A DNA stretch of 38,335 nucleotides from NCBI GenBank assembly GCA_945873925.1, contig CAMCES010000014.1:1-38335 (forward strand), read 5' to 3'. Below the pieces are notes generated by a model. It did not search any database. It had not been told where the DNA came from and was given only the letters and a program-made list of their open reading frames with translations. Source of the stretch: Bordetella parapertussis. Its GTDB lineage: Bacteria; Pseudomonadota; Gammaproteobacteria; Burkholderiales; Burkholderiaceae_C. Each line of letters begins with the position of its first letter. Position 1 is the stretch's first letter. The translations under genes were made by a program, and so were the position numbers. Positions 1 to 7,625 of this stretch are shown here, piece after piece.

Positions 1-22
1 CGTCCACTCCGCCAAAACGAAA

Positions 23-48
23 AACGCGCCTTCGGGTGCGTTTTTTTT
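23..48 (+). terminator. Rho-independent terminator of a gene lying upstream of the window
   Basis: An 8-bp stem (AACGCGCC at 23-30 with GGTGCGTT at 35-42, including one G-T wobble) closes a TTCG tetraloop and runs into a tract of eight T. This is a standard intrinsic terminator shape. It probably ends a plus-strand gene that is not in the window, so the BMP gene after it likely has its own promoter. Confidence 0.85.
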
Positions 49-89
49 GTCACAGTTGAATGCCCCTTGGGGCCATGTCGAGGAACACC

Positions 90-1247
90 ATGTACAAAAA
101 CCTCATTGCATCGCTGTCCGCGTTCGCTTTGTTTTCAATATCTGCCTTGGCAGCGCAGCCTGACAACATGGCTCAAGTGGATGTCAAAACCCAGCCTGGC
201 TCGCCAACGCGAGCATCACCTTCAAACAAACAGGTGCTCAAAGTCGGCTTTGTGTATGTCACCCCCCGCCTGCCCAGCGGCTGGGTGCACCAACATGAAC
301 TCGGACGATTGGCCCTTGAGGATAAGCTCACCAAAGAAGGCTTCAAGGTGGAAACCCAGTTTGTCGAGAACGTTGCCGAGGGCGCAGATGCCGAGCGTGT
401 CATCCGCGACATGGCGCGCCAAGGCGTGGGTCTGGTGTTCACGCCCAGCTTCGGTTACATGGAGCCGACCATGAAGGTTGCGGCTGACTTTCCACAGGTG
501 AAATTTGAGTCCATCACTGGCTTCAAAAACGCGCCCAATGTGGCTACCGCCAATGCCCGTTATTACGAAGGACGCTTCTTGGCGGGTATCGCTGCTGGGC
601 GCATGAGCAAGACTGGTATCGCAGGTTACGTGGCGAGCTTTCCCATCCCTGAAGTGATCCAAGGCATCAATGCTTTTGCACTGGGTATGCGTTCGGTCAA
701 CCCGAAGTCACAGATCAAGCTGATTTGGCTTGACACCTGGTTCGAGCCAGCGCGTGAGCGCGATGCCGCGATGACGCTGATGAACCAAAAAGCAGATGTC
801 TTGTCTTTCCACACCGCTTCAGAGGCTGTCATGGTCGCAGCCCAAGAGCGCGGCAAGATGGCTATCGCCTACCATTCCGACATGCGCCATGTGGCACCGC
901 AAGCACAGCTCTTGGCCATCACCCACCACTGGGGCAACTATTACAGCCAACGCGCCAAAGCGGTTATTCAAGGCACATGGGAGCCCGGCAATGTATGGGG
1001 CGGGGTGCGCGAGGGCATGATCAAAGTCGATGGGTTTGGACCCAAGGTGCCAAAGAAAGTACAGGTAGAAATTTTGCGTTTGCAGCGTGCGATAGGCAAA
1101 GGTAGCTTGCAGCCTTTTGCTGGCCCGATTTTGGATAACCAAGACCAAGTGGTGTTGGCCACAGGACAGAGTCTGAGCGACGAGCAGATCTTGGGCATGC
1201 AGTTTTTGGTCCAGGGCATACAAGGTAATTTGCCTCGAGCCAGATAG
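90..1247 (+). CDS. BMP-family (basic membrane protein) ABC transporter substrate-binding protein
   Basis: Predicted periplasmic binding protein of the BMP family, whose studied members bind purine nucleosides or related small molecules for an ABC importer. The start at 90 is preferred over in-frame ATGs at 60 and 75 because AGGA lies five bases before it and it gives a clean signal peptide (MYKNLIASLSAFALFSISALAAQ region, cleavage near residue 20). The mature part opens with GFVYVTPRLPSGW and contains the family-like stretch ARYYEGRFLAGIAAGRMSK, followed by GYVASFPIPEVIQGINAF and, near the C-terminus, a GGVREGM segment. The length of 385 residues is normal. No permease or ATPase gene is nearby, so its transporter must be encoded elsewhere. 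The family call is firm; the ligand is unknown. Confidence 0.85.
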   Translation: MYKNLIASLSAFALFSISALAAQPDNMAQVDVKTQPGSPTRASPSNKQVLKVGFVYVTPRLPSGWVHQHELGRLALEDKLTKEGFKVETQFVENVAEGADAERVIRDMARQGVGLVFTPSFGYMEPTMKVAADFPQVKFESITGFKNAPNVATANARYYEGRFLAGIAAGRMSKTGIAGYVASFPIPEVIQGINAFALGMRSVNPKSQIKLIWLDTWFEPARERDAAMTLMNQKADVLSFHTASEAVMVAAQERGKMAIAYHSDMRHVAPQAQLLAITHHWGNYYSQRAKAVIQGTWEPGNVWGGVREGMIKVDGFGPKVPKKVQVEILRLQRAIGKGSLQPFAGPILDNQDQVVLATGQSLSDEQILGMQFLVQGIQGNLPRAR

Positions 1248-1331
1248 GTGGTGCAGTGCGCGGCCAATCGCTTGCTTGGGGTTCGCGCAGGTCATTGCCT
1301 ACAATCGGTGATTAGACGAAAAGGCAGTGAC

Positions 1332-1901
1332 ATGAGCATCAAAAGTGACAAATGGATTCGCCGCATGGCAGAGCAGCACGGCATGATCGAGCCCTTCGAA
1401 CCAAGCCAAATCCGCCAAGATGCAGCAGGTCAAAAAATCGTGAGCTACGGTACCAGCAGTTATGGCTATGACATCCGTTGTGCCCCTGAGTTCAAGGTGT
1501 TCACCAATATTTACAGCACGGTGGTTGACCCTAAAAACTTCGATCCCAGAAGCTTTGTCGACATTCAATCCGATGTCTGCATCATTCCACCAAACAGTTT
1601 TGCGCTGGCCCGTACCCTGGAATACTTTCGCATCCCGCGCAATGTCCTGACCATCTGTTTGGGCAAAAGTACCTATGCTCGCTGCGGCATCATTGTCAAT
1701 GTGACTCCTTTTGAACCCGAGTGGGAAGGGTTTGTCACGCTGGAGTTCTCTAACACCACGCCATTGCCCGCGAAAATTTACGCAGGCGAGGGCTGCGCCC
1801 AAGTCTTGTTCTTTGAGAGCGATGAGGTTTGCGAGACCAGCTATAAGGACCGAGGTGGCAAATACCAAGGTCAAGTAGGCGTGACCTTGCCCCGTGCCTG
1901 A
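1332..1901 (+). CDS. dcd: dCTP deaminase
   Basis: Deaminates dCTP to dUTP, supplying dUMP for thymidylate synthesis in the cytosol. The 189-residue length fits the bacterial trimeric Dcd family. Recognisable blocks are SYGTSSYGYDIRC (38-50), GKSTYARCGI (111-120) and the catalytic TLEFSN with Glu138, the same number as in the E. coli enzyme. The C-terminal YKDRGGKYQGQ segment is the part that folds over the nucleotide. The reading frame is open further upstream to 1248, but that extension is unlike the family, and ATG 1332 is preceded by an AAAAGG-like ribosome site. It lies 84 bases after the BMP gene and 36 bases before rhlE, so co-transcription is possible. There is no sign of the bifunctional DCD-DUT variant. 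Confidence 0.95.
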   Translation: MSIKSDKWIRRMAEQHGMIEPFEPSQIRQDAAGQKIVSYGTSSYGYDIRCAPEFKVFTNIYSTVVDPKNFDPRSFVDIQSDVCIIPPNSFALARTLEYFRIPRNVLTICLGKSTYARCGIIVNVTPFEPEWEGFVTLEFSNTTPLPAKIYAGEGCAQVLFFESDEVCETSYKDRGGKYQGQVGVTLPRA

Positions 1902-1937
1902 GGCCTGTCAGCCGAGAGTGCGACAATCACTCTACAT

Positions 1938-3347
1938 ATGAATTCATTCTCGCAATTGCAGTTGGACCCCAATTTGGCGAAAGCCGTTGCAGAAATGGGC
2001 TACGAGTCCATGACACCCATCCAGGCCCAAGCCATTCCAGTGGTTTTGTCTGGCCAAGATGTGATGGGTGCGGCCCAAACAGGGACTGGTAAAACGGCTG
2101 CTTTTTCGCTGCCTTTGTTGCAGCGCATGATCAAGCACGAAAACAGCTCTACCTCGCCTGCCAGGCACCCGGTGCGTGCTTTGGTGTTGCTGCCGACCCG
2201 AGAGTTGGCAGACCAAGTGGCCCAACAAGTCAAGATGTACGCCAAGTACACCCAACTGCGTTCGGCCGTGGTGTTTGGTGGCATGGACATGAAACCGCAA
2301 ACCGCGGAGCTCAAACGAGGCGTGGAAGTCCTGGTGGCGACCCCTGGACGCTTGTTGGACCATATCGAGGCCAAAACAGCCGTTCTCAACCAAGTCGAGT
2401 ATGTTGTGCTGGATGAAGCAGACCGGATGCTCGACATTGGCTTCTTGCCGGACTTGCAACGGATCTTGAGCTATTTGCCCAAGCAGCGCACCACGTTGTT
2501 GTTCTCAGCCACTTTTTCGCCTGAAATCAGACGATTGGCGGCCAGCTATCTGCAAAATCCGGTCAGCATTGAGGTCGCTCGCCCCAATCAAACCGCCTCC
2601 ACGGTGACCCAGTTGTTCTTCAACGTGGCTGAAGAGGACAAGCGACGCGCCTTAAAACAGATCGTGAAAGAGCGAGCCATCAGCCAGGCTTTTGTGTTTG
2701 TCAACAGCAAGTTGGGCTGCGCCCGTTTGGCCCGTGCACTTGACCGTGATGGTTTGCGAACGGCTGCGCTGCATGGTGACAAGAGCCAAGATGAGCGTTT
2801 GAAAGCACTTGACGCCTTTAAAAAAGGCGAAGTGGATTTGCTGATTTGCACCGATGTGGCTGCCCGCGGCTTGGATATCAAGGATGTGCCAGCGGTTTTC
2901 AACATCGACATTCCCTACAACGCTGAAGACTATATCCACCGCATTGGGCGTACAGGCCGCGCTGGTGCGGAAGGTTTGGCAGTGAGTTTTGCCGCGCCTT
3001 CGGATGCCCGCTTGGTGACAGACATTGAAAAATTAACCAAACAAAAAATCGAATTGCTTGCCCTCGAATTTGAGGACGATAGACCACTCGGGCGAATGAA
3101 TACAGGTCGACGTCATTGGGACGACGATCGGGCTTCTGAGGACCGAACCGCACCTGCGCGCAGCCGATTCACACCACCACCCAAAGCAAGTGACCCGTTT
3201 TTTGACAAACCCTACGAAGCCAGTGAGTCAGCGCTTGCGCAGCCCGCGCCATCCCCCACCAAACCGGCAGTAGGCAGAGGCATTTCGCCCAATATCAAGC
3301 CAAAACGCAAAGTCGCCGCGCTGTTCAAAACCACCGAGTCCATCTGA
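1938..3347 (+). CDS. rhlE: DEAD-box ATP-dependent RNA helicase, RhlE type
   Basis: ATP-dependent RNA helicase expected to act in ribosome assembly and RNA turnover. All core motifs can be read in order: Q motif MTPIQAQAIP (near residue 25), motif I AQTGTGKT, Ia PTRELADQ, TPGRLLD, motif II DEAD, motif III SAT, then the second RecA domain with TDVAARGLDI and motif VI HRIGRTGR. The core ends near residue 370. It is followed by a low-complexity, Arg/Pro/Ser-rich tail of about 90 residues ending in a basic KPKRK segment, typical of RhlE-type proteins, which use such tails to contact RNA. The total of 469 residues is usual. It converges with apaH, the two stop codons being only four bases apart. 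Assignment to RhlE rather than another DEAD-box subgroup rests on overall likeness. Confidence 0.88.
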   Translation: MNSFSQLQLDPNLAKAVAEMGYESMTPIQAQAIPVVLSGQDVMGAAQTGTGKTAAFSLPLLQRMIKHENSSTSPARHPVRALVLLPTRELADQVAQQVKMYAKYTQLRSAVVFGGMDMKPQTAELKRGVEVLVATPGRLLDHIEAKTAVLNQVEYVVLDEADRMLDIGFLPDLQRILSYLPKQRTTLLFSATFSPEIRRLAASYLQNPVSIEVARPNQTASTVTQLFFNVAEEDKRRALKQIVKERAISQAFVFVNSKLGCARLARALDRDGLRTAALHGDKSQDERLKALDAFKKGEVDLLICTDVAARGLDIKDVPAVFNIDIPYNAEDYIHRIGRTGRAGAEGLAVSFAAPSDARLVTDIEKLTKQKIELLALEFEDDRPLGRMNTGRRHWDDDRASEDRTAPARSRFTPPPKASDPFFDKPYEASESALAQPAPSPTKPAVGRGISPNIKPKRKVAALFKTTESI

Positions 3348-3351
3348 ACTT

Positions 3352-4176
3352 TCAGCGTTTGCCTTGGCAATTCACCTGGATGTGTTGATGCTGCCCAGGT
3401 CCGCTCGCGTCGAGTTCAAGAGCTGTCAAGCACCTGCCCCATACACATCCGCCATCCAAAGCAAGTACATCCGTGCGATGGAGTTTTTCTAAGGAAGACC
3501 AGTGACCAAAGGCCACGGTGGTTTGAGCGGTTTGCCTGTTTGGCGCATCAAACCAAGGCAGGTATCCAATTGGCGCTTGCTCAACTGGGCCGTGGTGGGC
3601 GAATTCCATTTCGCCCTGTGGTGTGCAAAAACGCAGCCGGGTAAGGGCATTCACGATCACCCGCAGCCTGTCAATGCTTTGCAAACTGTCCTGCCAATTT
3701 AAAGGCAAGTTGCCATACATCTGCCCCACAAATTCAACCCAGTCAGAACTTTTCAAAATGTTTGTGACCTCGCTCGCCAAGTCGATGGTCTGCTTGACCG
3801 ACCACTGCGGCAGAACACCGGCATGCACCATCAGGGTATTTTGCTCAAACAGGGCAAGGGGTTGCTGCCTGAGCCAATCGATCAGTGCAAGGCGGTCGGG
3901 TGCTTGCAAAATATCATCCACGGTATCGCCCGGTTTTTGTCGACGCACACCCAGGTGGATACCCAGCAAATTGAGATCATGGTTGCCCAATAAACACTGT
4001 GCACTTGCGCCCCATTGCTGAAGGCGACGCAAAACGCCAACGTTGTCCGGGCCACGGTTGACCAGGTCGCCCAGTAAGTACAGGGTGTCTCTGCTTGGAG
4101 AGAATTGAATCTTGTCTGTCAATTCGCCCAAAGCTGCGTTGCAGCCCTGTATGTCGCCAATCAAGTAAAGTGCCAT
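3352..4176 (-). CDS. apaH: Symmetrical bis(5'-nucleosyl)-tetraphosphatase (Ap4A hydrolase)
   Basis: Hydrolyses diadenosine tetraphosphate to two ADP; in bacteria ApaH also removes Np4 caps from RNA 5' ends. It belongs to the PPP-type metallophosphatase family, shown by MALYLIGDIQGC at the N-terminus, then LLGDLVNRGPDN, LLGNHDLNLLG, MVHAGVLPQW and FGHWSSLE. The first metal motif reads GDIQG rather than GDVHG as in E. coli; a Gln at this place is a common variant in this family and not a sign of inactivity. The start at 4176 gives 274 residues, close to the E. coli enzyme, and drops a 15-residue upstream extension that lacks family likeness. It is divergent from the CNNM/CBS gene, with 51 bases between the start codons. 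Confidence 0.93.
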   Translation of the reverse strand: MALYLIGDIQGCNAALGELTDKIQFSPSRDTLYLLGDLVNRGPDNVGVLRRLQQWGASAQCLLGNHDLNLLGIHLGVRRQKPGDTVDDILQAPDRLALIDWLRQQPLALFEQNTLMVHAGVLPQWSVKQTIDLASEVTNILKSSDWVEFVGQMYGNLPLNWQDSLQSIDRLRVIVNALTRLRFCTPQGEMEFAHHGPVEQAPIGYLPWFDAPNRQTAQTTVAFGHWSSLEKLHRTDVLALDGGCVWGRCLTALELDASGPGQHQHIQVNCQGKR

Positions 4177-4227
4177 GGCAGGATTGTCCCTGATTGAAGA
4201 ACCCTTTTTTACAGAGCCCAACCACCC

Positions 4228-5562
4228 ATGTATGTTTTGCTGATTGTTTTTTTGACCCTTTTGAATGGCTTGTTTGCCATGTCCGAAATGGCCCTGGCTT
4301 CAAGCCGCAAGGCCTTGCTGGTCAGTCTGGAAAGCATGGGAGCAACAGGGGCCAAAGCTGCCATCGCATTGCAACAGCAACCCACCCAGTTTTTGTCCAC
4401 CATCCAAATCGGCATTACCACCCTGGGTGTTTTGAACGGCATCATTGGTGAAGCGGCATTCAGTGATGCCGTGGCTGCATGGTTTGTCGTCTTGGGCTTA
4501 GCCCAGGGTGCTGCGGGTGTGATAGCCACGGTGTTGGTGGTGAGCGTGATCACTTTCAACACCATTTTGTTTGGCGAATTGGTACCCAAGCGGATTGGAC
4601 AAATTTACCCAGAAACCGCAGCACGTTTTACTGCCCCTGCCATGTATGCCCTGTCCGTGCTGGCACGTCCATTGGTGGAACTGTTGTCTGTGTGTACCTC
4701 AAGCATCTTGCGCTTGATGGGCATCGACATGAAAAAAGTCAGGCAGGTGACAGAGGAAGAAATCACGGCCAGTTTGGTCGATGGCGTCGACGCAGGCTTG
4801 ATTGAACAACACGAACACCAGATGGTGAAAAATGTTTTTCATTTGGATGAACGAACACTGGCCTCATTGATGGTGCCACGCACGGACATTGTCTGGATTG
4901 ATGCCGGCTGGGTGGTGACGCAAGCACTGGTCCAGTTGCAAGGCGAAGTCACGCATTCCTGGTACCCAGTCTGCCGTGGCAGCTTAGACGACGTGGTGGG
5001 CATGGTCAGCATGGCGAGTTTACTCACCCACTATGAGAGCCAAGAAAAAATAGACAGCTTTGCTGAGCCAGCCGCCTTTGTGCCAGAGACACTCACCGGC
5101 CTGGACTTGCTGACGCAATTCAGACAACCACACCACAAAGATGCTGGCAAATCACACAAAGTCAGTGGCCGTATGGTGCTGGTTGTGGATGAATACGGAG
5201 TGGTGCAAGGCTTGATGACGCCACGTGACTTGCTTGAAGCGATCACAGGTGAGTTGGTGCAAACCACCCTGCCTCAAGAAGCCTGGGCTGTGCAACGTGA
5301 AGATGGCAGTTGGTTGCTCGATGGCATGATGCCGGTGCAAGAGTTGAAATCACGTTTGGTGTTGGATGAACTACCCCAAGAAGACGAGGGCCACTACAAC
5401 ACGCTGGCCGGTTTGATCATGATGGTGTTAGGACAACTGCCTAAAGAGGGTGAATACATTCAAACCCTTGGCTGGCGTTTTGAGGTTGTCGATCTGGATG
5501 GTCGCCGCATTGACAAGGTGTTGGCCTCTCAGTTGCCTCCTGCACCTCATTCCCAGCTTTGA
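4228..5562 (+). CDS. CNNM/CBS-domain membrane protein (CorC/HlyC 'hemolysin' family)
   Basis: Integral membrane protein of the CNNM (DUF21) family, whose characterised members handle Mg2+ or Co2+; the older name 'hemolysin' is misleading. The order is an N-terminal membrane domain of about 190 residues, beginning MYVLLIVFLTLLNGLFAMSE and containing the family stretch LFGELVPKRI, followed by a cytosolic CBS pair (about 205-340, with LMVPRTDIVWI and LVVDEYGVVQGLMTPRDLLE) and a C-terminal transporter-associated CorC_HlyC domain (about 350-440, with DGMMPVQELKSRL and YNTLAGLIMMVLGQLP). The 444 residues fit the family. It diverges from apaH, whose enzyme is metal dependent, but I would not infer a functional link from that. 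The transported ion is uncertain. Confidence 0.88.
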   Translation: MYVLLIVFLTLLNGLFAMSEMALASSRKALLVSLESMGATGAKAAIALQQQPTQFLSTIQIGITTLGVLNGIIGEAAFSDAVAAWFVVLGLAQGAAGVIATVLVVSVITFNTILFGELVPKRIGQIYPETAARFTAPAMYALSVLARPLVELLSVCTSSILRLMGIDMKKVRQVTEEEITASLVDGVDAGLIEQHEHQMVKNVFHLDERTLASLMVPRTDIVWIDAGWVVTQALVQLQGEVTHSWYPVCRGSLDDVVGMVSMASLLTHYESQEKIDSFAEPAAFVPETLTGLDLLTQFRQPHHKDAGKSHKVSGRMVLVVDEYGVVQGLMTPRDLLEAITGELVQTTLPQEAWAVQREDGSWLLDGMMPVQELKSRLVLDELPQEDEGHYNTLAGLIMMVLGQLPKEGEYIQTLGWRFEVVDLDGRRIDKVLASQLPPAPHSQL

Positions 5563-5571
5563 GGAAAAGGC

Positions 5572-6564
5572 TCAGTGCTTGGATTTAGGCGGGTGATCGT
5601 GGTCTATTTCATCCAGTTTATGGTTGATACCCGAGACGGTTTTGCGGAGGGCCTCTACACGACCGTGGAACTCCTCGAGTCTTTTTTCTTTATCCATTTG
5701 GGCCAGGTGCGCTGACTCAGCATCAGCTTCATGCATCGGATGGGCAGTATGGCCAGTATGGCCAGTATGGCCAGTGGCAGGCATGGGGCGATGGGTATCG
5801 ACAGCATTGAGGCTGCTTTTGAGAACCCTGTCTGTTGATGCAGCGGCAGAACTGGCTGGCTGGGGCCCATCCTTGAGCTTGTGATCGGTATCTGGCAGCG
5901 CGACATGACGGTCTTCCAGGTGTTCTTTGTCAGTGCCAAGGTCTTGAGTGTGGTCGTACACGCTTTGATCGGGTGCTACAGCATGTTCATTTGACAGTTT
6001 GTCATCTGGTAGAGAAGTATGGGTATCTTCAAGAATATCGGATGGCAGAACCACTTGACGGTCTTCTATGGCGTCGTTGGCAATGCCAAGCGATCGATCC
6101 TTTATAGCCTCATTGGTCAGGCTTTGGTGGTTGTCATGAAAAGCGTCGTTTGTGAGGCCTTGGTGGTTGTCAGGGACAATCGAGTCGCCTCCCGGCCCCA
6201 GGCGAATGGCGTAGCCGTCTGCGGCGCCCATGACCAAGGTGTCTTGGGCTTGCCCATGATCTTCTCCGGGGCCAAACCGGTCCTTCAAGTCGTCATGCTG
6301 TTCTTGAAAGGCAGATGCATCGGCATGCGATGGGCCCTGCTCAACATGTGTAAAGCTTGAATCAGGTAAGTCTTCCTTGAAATGATCTGCCTTGGATGTC
6401 AGCTTGTTCTCAACATCAAAATTTGACGACTTGTGTTGTAAGTCCAGTTCATCATTGGCAACAATGTCACTGCGCCTTGCCTTGGCACTGTTGGAGCCCT
6501 CGGGTATTTCTACCGAAAAGGCTTTGCTGCTTCTGATCAAGGGAGGTGGAGCTTTGGAAGACAT
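5572..6564 (-). CDS. Hydrophilic protein of unknown function with tandem 12-14-residue repeats and a C-terminal coiled coil
   Basis: I do not recognise this 330-residue protein. It has no signal peptide, no membrane segment, no Cys and no enzyme motif, and it is dominated by Asp, His, Glu, Ser and Leu, suggesting a largely disordered protein. Residues 132-231 form eight consecutive repeats with a pattern near D-x-[HR]-x-x-L-x-[ND]-[DE]-x-[IL]-x. Residues 265-273 are GHTGHTGHT. Residues about 287-320 (MDKEKRLEEF, VEALRKTV, INHKLDEI) have heptad character and could form a coiled coil. The His-rich end HDHPPKSKH could bind metal, but this is speculation. ATG 6564 is chosen because the only longer start is a TTG at 6594; neither has a strong ribosome site. 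It lies downstream of the cobalamin-binding gene on the same strand, 66 bases away. Confidence 0.7.
   Translation of the reverse strand: MSSKAPPPLIRSSKAFSVEIPEGSNSAKARRSDIVANDELDLQHKSSNFDVENKLTSKADHFKEDLPDSSFTHVEQGPSHADASAFQEQHDDLKDRFGPGEDHGQAQDTLVMGAADGYAIRLGPGGDSIVPDNHQGLTNDAFHDNHQSLTNEAIKDRSLGIANDAIEDRQVVLPSDILEDTHTSLPDDKLSNEHAVAPDQSVYDHTQDLGTDKEHLEDRHVALPDTDHKLKDGPQPASSAAASTDRVLKSSLNAVDTHRPMPATGHTGHTGHTAHPMHEADAESAHLAQMDKEKRLEEFHGRVEALRKTVSGINHKLDEIDHDHPPKSKH
5742..5777. repeat. Four imperfect copies of a 9-bp tandem repeat inside the repeat protein gene
   Basis: The plus strand shows units of GGCCAGTAT at 5751-5759 and 5760-5768, with one-base (5742-5750) and two-base (5769-5777) variants on either side. 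On the coding strand these give the GHTGHTGHTAH segment. A unit of three codons can change copy number by slippage without shifting the frame. Confidence 0.85.
5872..6171 (-). repeat. Eight degenerate 12-14-residue protein repeats (36-42-bp units)
   Basis: Residues 132-231 of the encoded protein divide into DNHQGLTNDAFH, DNHQSLTNEAIK, DRSLGIANDAIE, DRQVVLPSDILE, DTHTSLPDDKLS, NEHAVAPDQSVY, DHTQDLGTDKEHLE and DRHVALPDTDHKLK. The first two differ at only four of 12 positions, and later copies diverge progressively while keeping Asp at position 1, a hydrophobic residue at 6 and acidic residues near 9. The last two units are 14 residues long. The pattern indicates repeated in-frame duplication from one ancestral unit. 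Confidence 0.85.
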
Positions 6565-6584
6565 ATTGCCGATTTTAATCTGTA

Positions 6585-6620
6585 GGCTTGTCAAGCCGCC
6601 CTGTGGAAAAACCTACAGGG
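6585..6620 (-). promoter_or_regulatory. Palindrome and hairpin between the cobalamin-binding gene and the repeat protein gene
   Basis: Two inverted repeats sit side by side in the 66-base gap. CCCTGT (6599-6604) pairs with ACAGGG (6615-6620) around a 10-base loop that carries the T-run in minus orientation. GGCTTG (6585-6590) and CAAGCC (6592-6597) form a perfect 13-base palindrome whose minus strand contains TTGACA, a consensus -35 hexamer. I see no convincing -10 at the correct distance. The hairpin lacks a following T-run, so it is not a standard terminator. It could be a processing site, an operator or an mRNA leader structure. Confidence 0.4.
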
Positions 6621-6630
6621 TGAAGTGGAT

Positions 6631-7551
6631 TCAAGTCGAATTGATCAGTCGATTGGCCAATTTGACAGCTTCTGCCGCGTCGGTGGAAATCCCGTCAGCA
6701 CCCCAGCGGTTGGTGCTGTGGCTGTGCTGAGGGTTCAACAAGGCAGCACCGCCAAGGATGAACGCCGTCTGTGGGTTTCTGGAATGGGTTTTTAAGTTCT
6801 CAATCAAGCCAGGCAGGGTGGGCAGTTGTTCAACCAAGCCAACAGACAAACCGACCGTGTCAAACCATTCATTTTGAACGCTGCGCTGCAGTTCGGTTGC
6901 TTGACTGGAAATTTCCACCACCACCTGCCAGCCGGCCACGCGGAAAAAATCAGCCAAAATGGTGATGCCCAAAATATGTTGTGACCCAGGCGCGCAAGCC
7001 AGCATGATTCGACGGATATCGCCCGCCGCTTGAGGCGCGCTGTTGTGGTTGAAGCCCAAATCACGGGTGACTTGGTGCATCAGCACCAGACCCTGAGAAA
7101 CCTGGGTGAAATCAAGATGGTCTTGCTCCCACCATTCACCCAGCTGTCGAGCAGCAGGCGTGATGAGTTCCAGGAAAATGGATTCACGCGATACGCCCTT
7201 GGCCATGAGTGCTTGTGCCATGTTCAGGGGATTTTCCGGAGGTGAGCCAAGGCAAGCAACTGCAAATGCGTGGACGTCTTCCTTGGAGGGTTTGTTGCTT
7301 TCGCCAACACGCACCTTTTGCAAGTCAATGCCTGCGTGGGCACCCAGCAAGCGCGGCAAAATTTGTCCCTCAATCACGGCTATCAATGACTGTTTGCATT
7401 GGTCATTGGATGTTTCCGAGTTTTGCGTTGAAAGTGGTCTGGCATGCATGCCTTCGCCAGCTGATCGAACCGAAGACAGAATCAAGTCAGTCAAACCCTT
7501 GACGGGAGACGGCATGCGATCGAGCCAATTGTTGGTAATGCCAATGTTCAT
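6631..7551 (-). CDS. Cobalamin (B12)-binding-domain regulator, PpaA/AerR-like
   Basis: A 306-residue cytosolic protein with a C-terminal B12-binding Rossmann domain. Residues about 105-165 form a helical cap with LMAKGVSRESIFLELITPAAR and the tract GEWWEQDHLDFTQV. The cobalamin motif follows as APGSQHILGITILADFFRVAGW (187-208), with His192 in the axial-ligand position although the usual preceding Asp of DxHxxG is Ser190. The domain closes with ILGGAALLNP and GADGISTDAAEAV. This layout, including W-x-x-D-x-x-DF and QHxxG, resembles PpaA/AerR, light- or redox-responsive antirepressors of photosynthesis genes. There is no methyltransferase or mutase domain and no MerR-type DNA-binding domain. 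The start at 7551 is fixed by GGAGG six bases... upstream; a longer TTG/ATG start lacks this. No photosynthesis genes are in the window, so the regulon is unknown. Confidence 0.75.
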   Translation of the reverse strand: MNIGITNNWLDRMPSPVKGLTDLILSSVRSAGEGMHARPLSTQNSETSNDQCKQSLIAVIEGQILPRLLGAHAGIDLQKVRVGESNKPSKEDVHAFAVACLGSPPENPLNMAQALMAKGVSRESIFLELITPAARQLGEWWEQDHLDFTQVSQGLVLMHQVTRDLGFNHNSAPQAAGDIRRIMLACAPGSQHILGITILADFFRVAGWQVVVEISSQATELQRSVQNEWFDTVGLSVGLVEQLPTLPGLIENLKTHSRNPQTAFILGGAALLNPQHSHSTNRWGADGISTDAAEAVKLANRLINST

Positions 7552-7588
7552 GCTGCCTCCGGATCCACGGGGTTGGTGCAAGAACATG

Positions 7589-7617
7589 CATCTAAGCCCC
7601 GTCAACGATTGTGTCAA
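7589..7617 (-). promoter_or_regulatory. Sigma-70-type promoter of the cobalamin-binding regulator
   Basis: On the minus strand a perfect TTGACA (-35, 7612-7617) is followed after exactly 17 bases by TAGATG (-10, 7589-7594). This places transcription start near 7582, about 30 bases before the start codon at 7551, with the GGAGG ribosome site between. The -10 matches consensus in only three positions, so the promoter may depend on an activator. Confidence 0.55.
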
Positions 7618-7624
7618 CAATTGC
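7601..7624. promoter_or_regulatory. Tandem 12-bp direct repeats overlapping the -35 region
   Basis: GTCAACGATTGT (7601-7612) is followed directly by GTCAACAATTGC (7613-7624), matching at 10 of 12 positions. They cover the -35 hexamer and most of the spacer of the promoter described at 7589-7617. Direct repeats in this position are usual operator architecture for a dimeric or oligomeric regulator; which protein binds is not shown by the sequence. Confidence 0.5.
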
Positions 7625-7625
7625 C

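Noticed and set aside
5742..5777. Possible CRISPR or VNTR array
   Set aside because: Units are 9 bp without spacers and lie inside a coding frame, so this is a simple coding tandem repeat.
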